A stretch of DNA of 64,000 bases from Drosophila miranda (Eukaryota; Arthropoda; Insecta; Diptera; Drosophilidae), in contig NC_046675.1 in assembly GCF_003369915.1 (NCBI RefSeq), positions 1-64,000 of the forward strand. Reading direction: 5' to 3'. Under the pieces are notes generated by a model that was given only the letters and a program-made list of their open reading frames with translations, was not told where the DNA came from and ran no database searches. The position numbers and the translations under genes were made by a program. Below are positions 62,863 through 64,000 of this stretch, piece after piece; position 1 is the first letter of the stretch, and every line of letters begins with the position of its first letter.

Positions 62863-64000
62863 TTAGTTGTCTTCTTCCATTTGGTTGCTGTTATCTCTGT
62901 CTGCCCTGAGAGGCACGGACTTGTTCACTTTGCCGTTGGAGGGAAGGCTCTGCACTAGACTGCCTAGTTGACTGATGGCAGCCAGGATGTCACTTATGCT
63001 GGCTTCGATCTTGTTCAGCCTTTCTTCAAATCGCTTGCTTTCAGGTTCGGCCGGACCCACTGCCATAGTTTTCAAGGACTGCGAGAGTGCAATCTGCTCT
63101 TCTCGCAGTCTATTCTGGAATTTCTCCAGATGGCTGGCGGCTGGGTTGGGATTCATGTCCACGGCTATAGGAGCTCTCCGTCCTTTCCCTACTTTATCCT
63201 TTTTTTGGCTGGGTGTTTGTTTTCTCTTTTCTCTGTTCTTAATCTTGGTAAGCCTTCTCTTGATTTCGGTACTATGGTGGCTGGGCTTTGGTTGGACATT
63301 TCTGCCAGAGAAAGGGTTTGTGAAGCCCCTCACTGGTCCACTTCGGCCCTCGTCACAGCCACTCACATCCCTGCGATGGCTACCTGCTGGAAATGGGGCC
63401 ACTCGGAATGTTTGAGGACGTTTGGATATCTCCTCCCATACGCTGGGTCTCCCTATAGCTTGCTTTGTGAGTCTATCCTCATTGATCATTTTATTGACCT
63501 TGAGCCTGCTTCTGGCCGCTTTAAAGGCTGGACAGCCCTTAAAGCTGCTGACGTGTTCCCCGTCGCAGTTTGCGCACTTGGCTGGGGTGTGTCTGGGCTT
63601 CGTGCATTCGGTTGAGAGGTGGCCTCTGGCACACTTCATGCATTTGGGCTCGTTCCGGCAATAATTTTTGGTGTGACCATAGGCCTGGCACCTGTGGCAT
63701 TGCAGGGGATTCCTGGGTGGCAGCTTTTTTTCAAATGCCACTGACTGGCCTCCTAATACATTTATTTTTAGTATTTCGTCATGCGAGCCATCCCTTTTCT
63801 GCTCAATCTCTAACTCAAACATGTTTATTGGCCTTCCTGTAACTACATGCTTCATATTGGCGCAGAATCTGACGACGAAGGCCCTTTTTTTTAATTCAGC
63901 AAAAATCCACTCATTCGTCGTCGAGTAGTGCAGGTGTCTCAGAATATAGCGTGCACCACGCTGACCGTTTGGCTGGTGCGTATGCATTAGCAACTTTTGG
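62863..64000 (-). CDS. J Gag, N-terminus beyond window
   Basis: No stop up to the window edge; the ATG near 63987 is probably internal, since only about ten residues precede the conserved block (RYILRHLHYSTTNEWIF), which is at residue 389 in T Gag. Three knuckles follow: CHRC..HTKNYC, CMKC..HLSTEC, CANC..HVSSFKGC. Then a basic region (RRLTKIKNREKRKQ) and predicted coiled coils (EKFQNRLREEQIALSQSL; RLNKIEASISDILAAISQL). Role as RNP Gag is inferred from family. Confidence 0.88.
   Translation of the reverse strand, partial: QKLLMHTHQPNGQRGARYILRHLHYSTTNEWIFAELKKRAFVVRFCANMKHVVTGRPINMFELEIEQKRDGSHDEILKINVLGGQSVAFEKKLPPRNPLQCHRCQAYGHTKNYCRNEPKCMKCARGHLSTECTKPRHTPAKCANCDGEHVSSFKGCPAFKAARSRLKVNKMINEDRLTKQAIGRPSVWEEISKRPQTFRVAPFPAGSHRRDVSGCDEGRSGPVRGFTNPFSGRNVQPKPSHHSTEIKRRLTKIKNREKRKQTPSQKKDKVGKGRRAPIAVDMNPNPAASHLEKFQNRLREEQIALSQSLKTMAVGPAEPESKRFEERLNKIEASISDILAAISQLGSLVQSLPSNGKVNKSVPLRADRDNSNQMEEDN

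Larger units (their letters stand above)
57187..64000 (-). mobile_element. J-d: nearly complete J element, minus strand
   Basis: Reads leftwards: gag (to 62863), pol (62804-59475), a 2.3-kb 3' region with the antisense splice-like array, and the J terminus with ten A (complement of 57187-57196). The gag frame runs off the right edge. Its orientation is opposite to everything left of 57021. Confidence 0.88.

Overview
The window is a tandem array of non-LTR retrotransposons and contains no recognisable intact host gene. Nearly every open frame is a Gag or Pol of Jockey-clade type: Gags with three CCHC zinc knuckles, Pols with an APE-type endonuclease followed by a reverse transcriptase with a YADD catalytic box. 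The copies lie head to tail, most are cut at the 5' end, and each is joined by its 3' end to the next. Gag-only and Gag-Pol families are mixed. This is the organisation known for Drosophila telomeres, where HeT-A, TART and TAHRE replace telomerase. I infer a Drosophila telomere or telomere-derived array. The species cannot be named from the sequence. By the rule that 3' ends face the centromere, the left side is distal for positions 1-57021.

Four families are named here for convenience. H is HeT-A-like: Gag only, with a very long structured 3' UTR (1-13014, and a fragment at 49512-51053). T is TART/TAHRE-like: Gag 712 aa plus Pol about 1080 aa, unit about 6.8 kb (21379-34960, 39713-46509, and a fragment at 51054-52530). 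S is a Gag-only derivative of T in which an internal deletion removes almost all of Pol (19794-21378, 34961-39712, 46510-49511, 52531-57021). J is a second Gag-Pol family whose 3' region is a tandem array that, on the antisense strand, reads as tiny exons and introns (13015-19793 in plus orientation, 57022-64000 in minus orientation).

Layout: H1 (5' cut by the window), H2, H3; three J fragments; S fragment, T, T, T/S recombinant, S fragment, T, T/S recombinant; H fragment; divergent T fragment; S fragment; S with broken gag; then a tail-to-tail junction at about 57021 with J copies in the opposite orientation, up to a nearly full J whose gag runs off the right edge. H and S have no enzyme of their own, so they must use reverse transcriptase and endonuclease supplied in trans, presumably by T or J.

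The main novelties are: (i) a small hairpin with a nearly invariant CGGACCAG loop and covarying stems, present about 30 times in H, T, S and one J copy; (ii) the antisense mini-exon/mini-intron array in J, with duplicated exon-like coding pieces of unknown origin; (iii) a second, independent birth of a HeT-A-like gag-only element by Pol deletion; (iv) several other RNA structures supported by compensatory changes between copies; (v) junction features that bear on the transposition mechanism, namely a 5' tag and a constant non-polyadenylated H 3' end.
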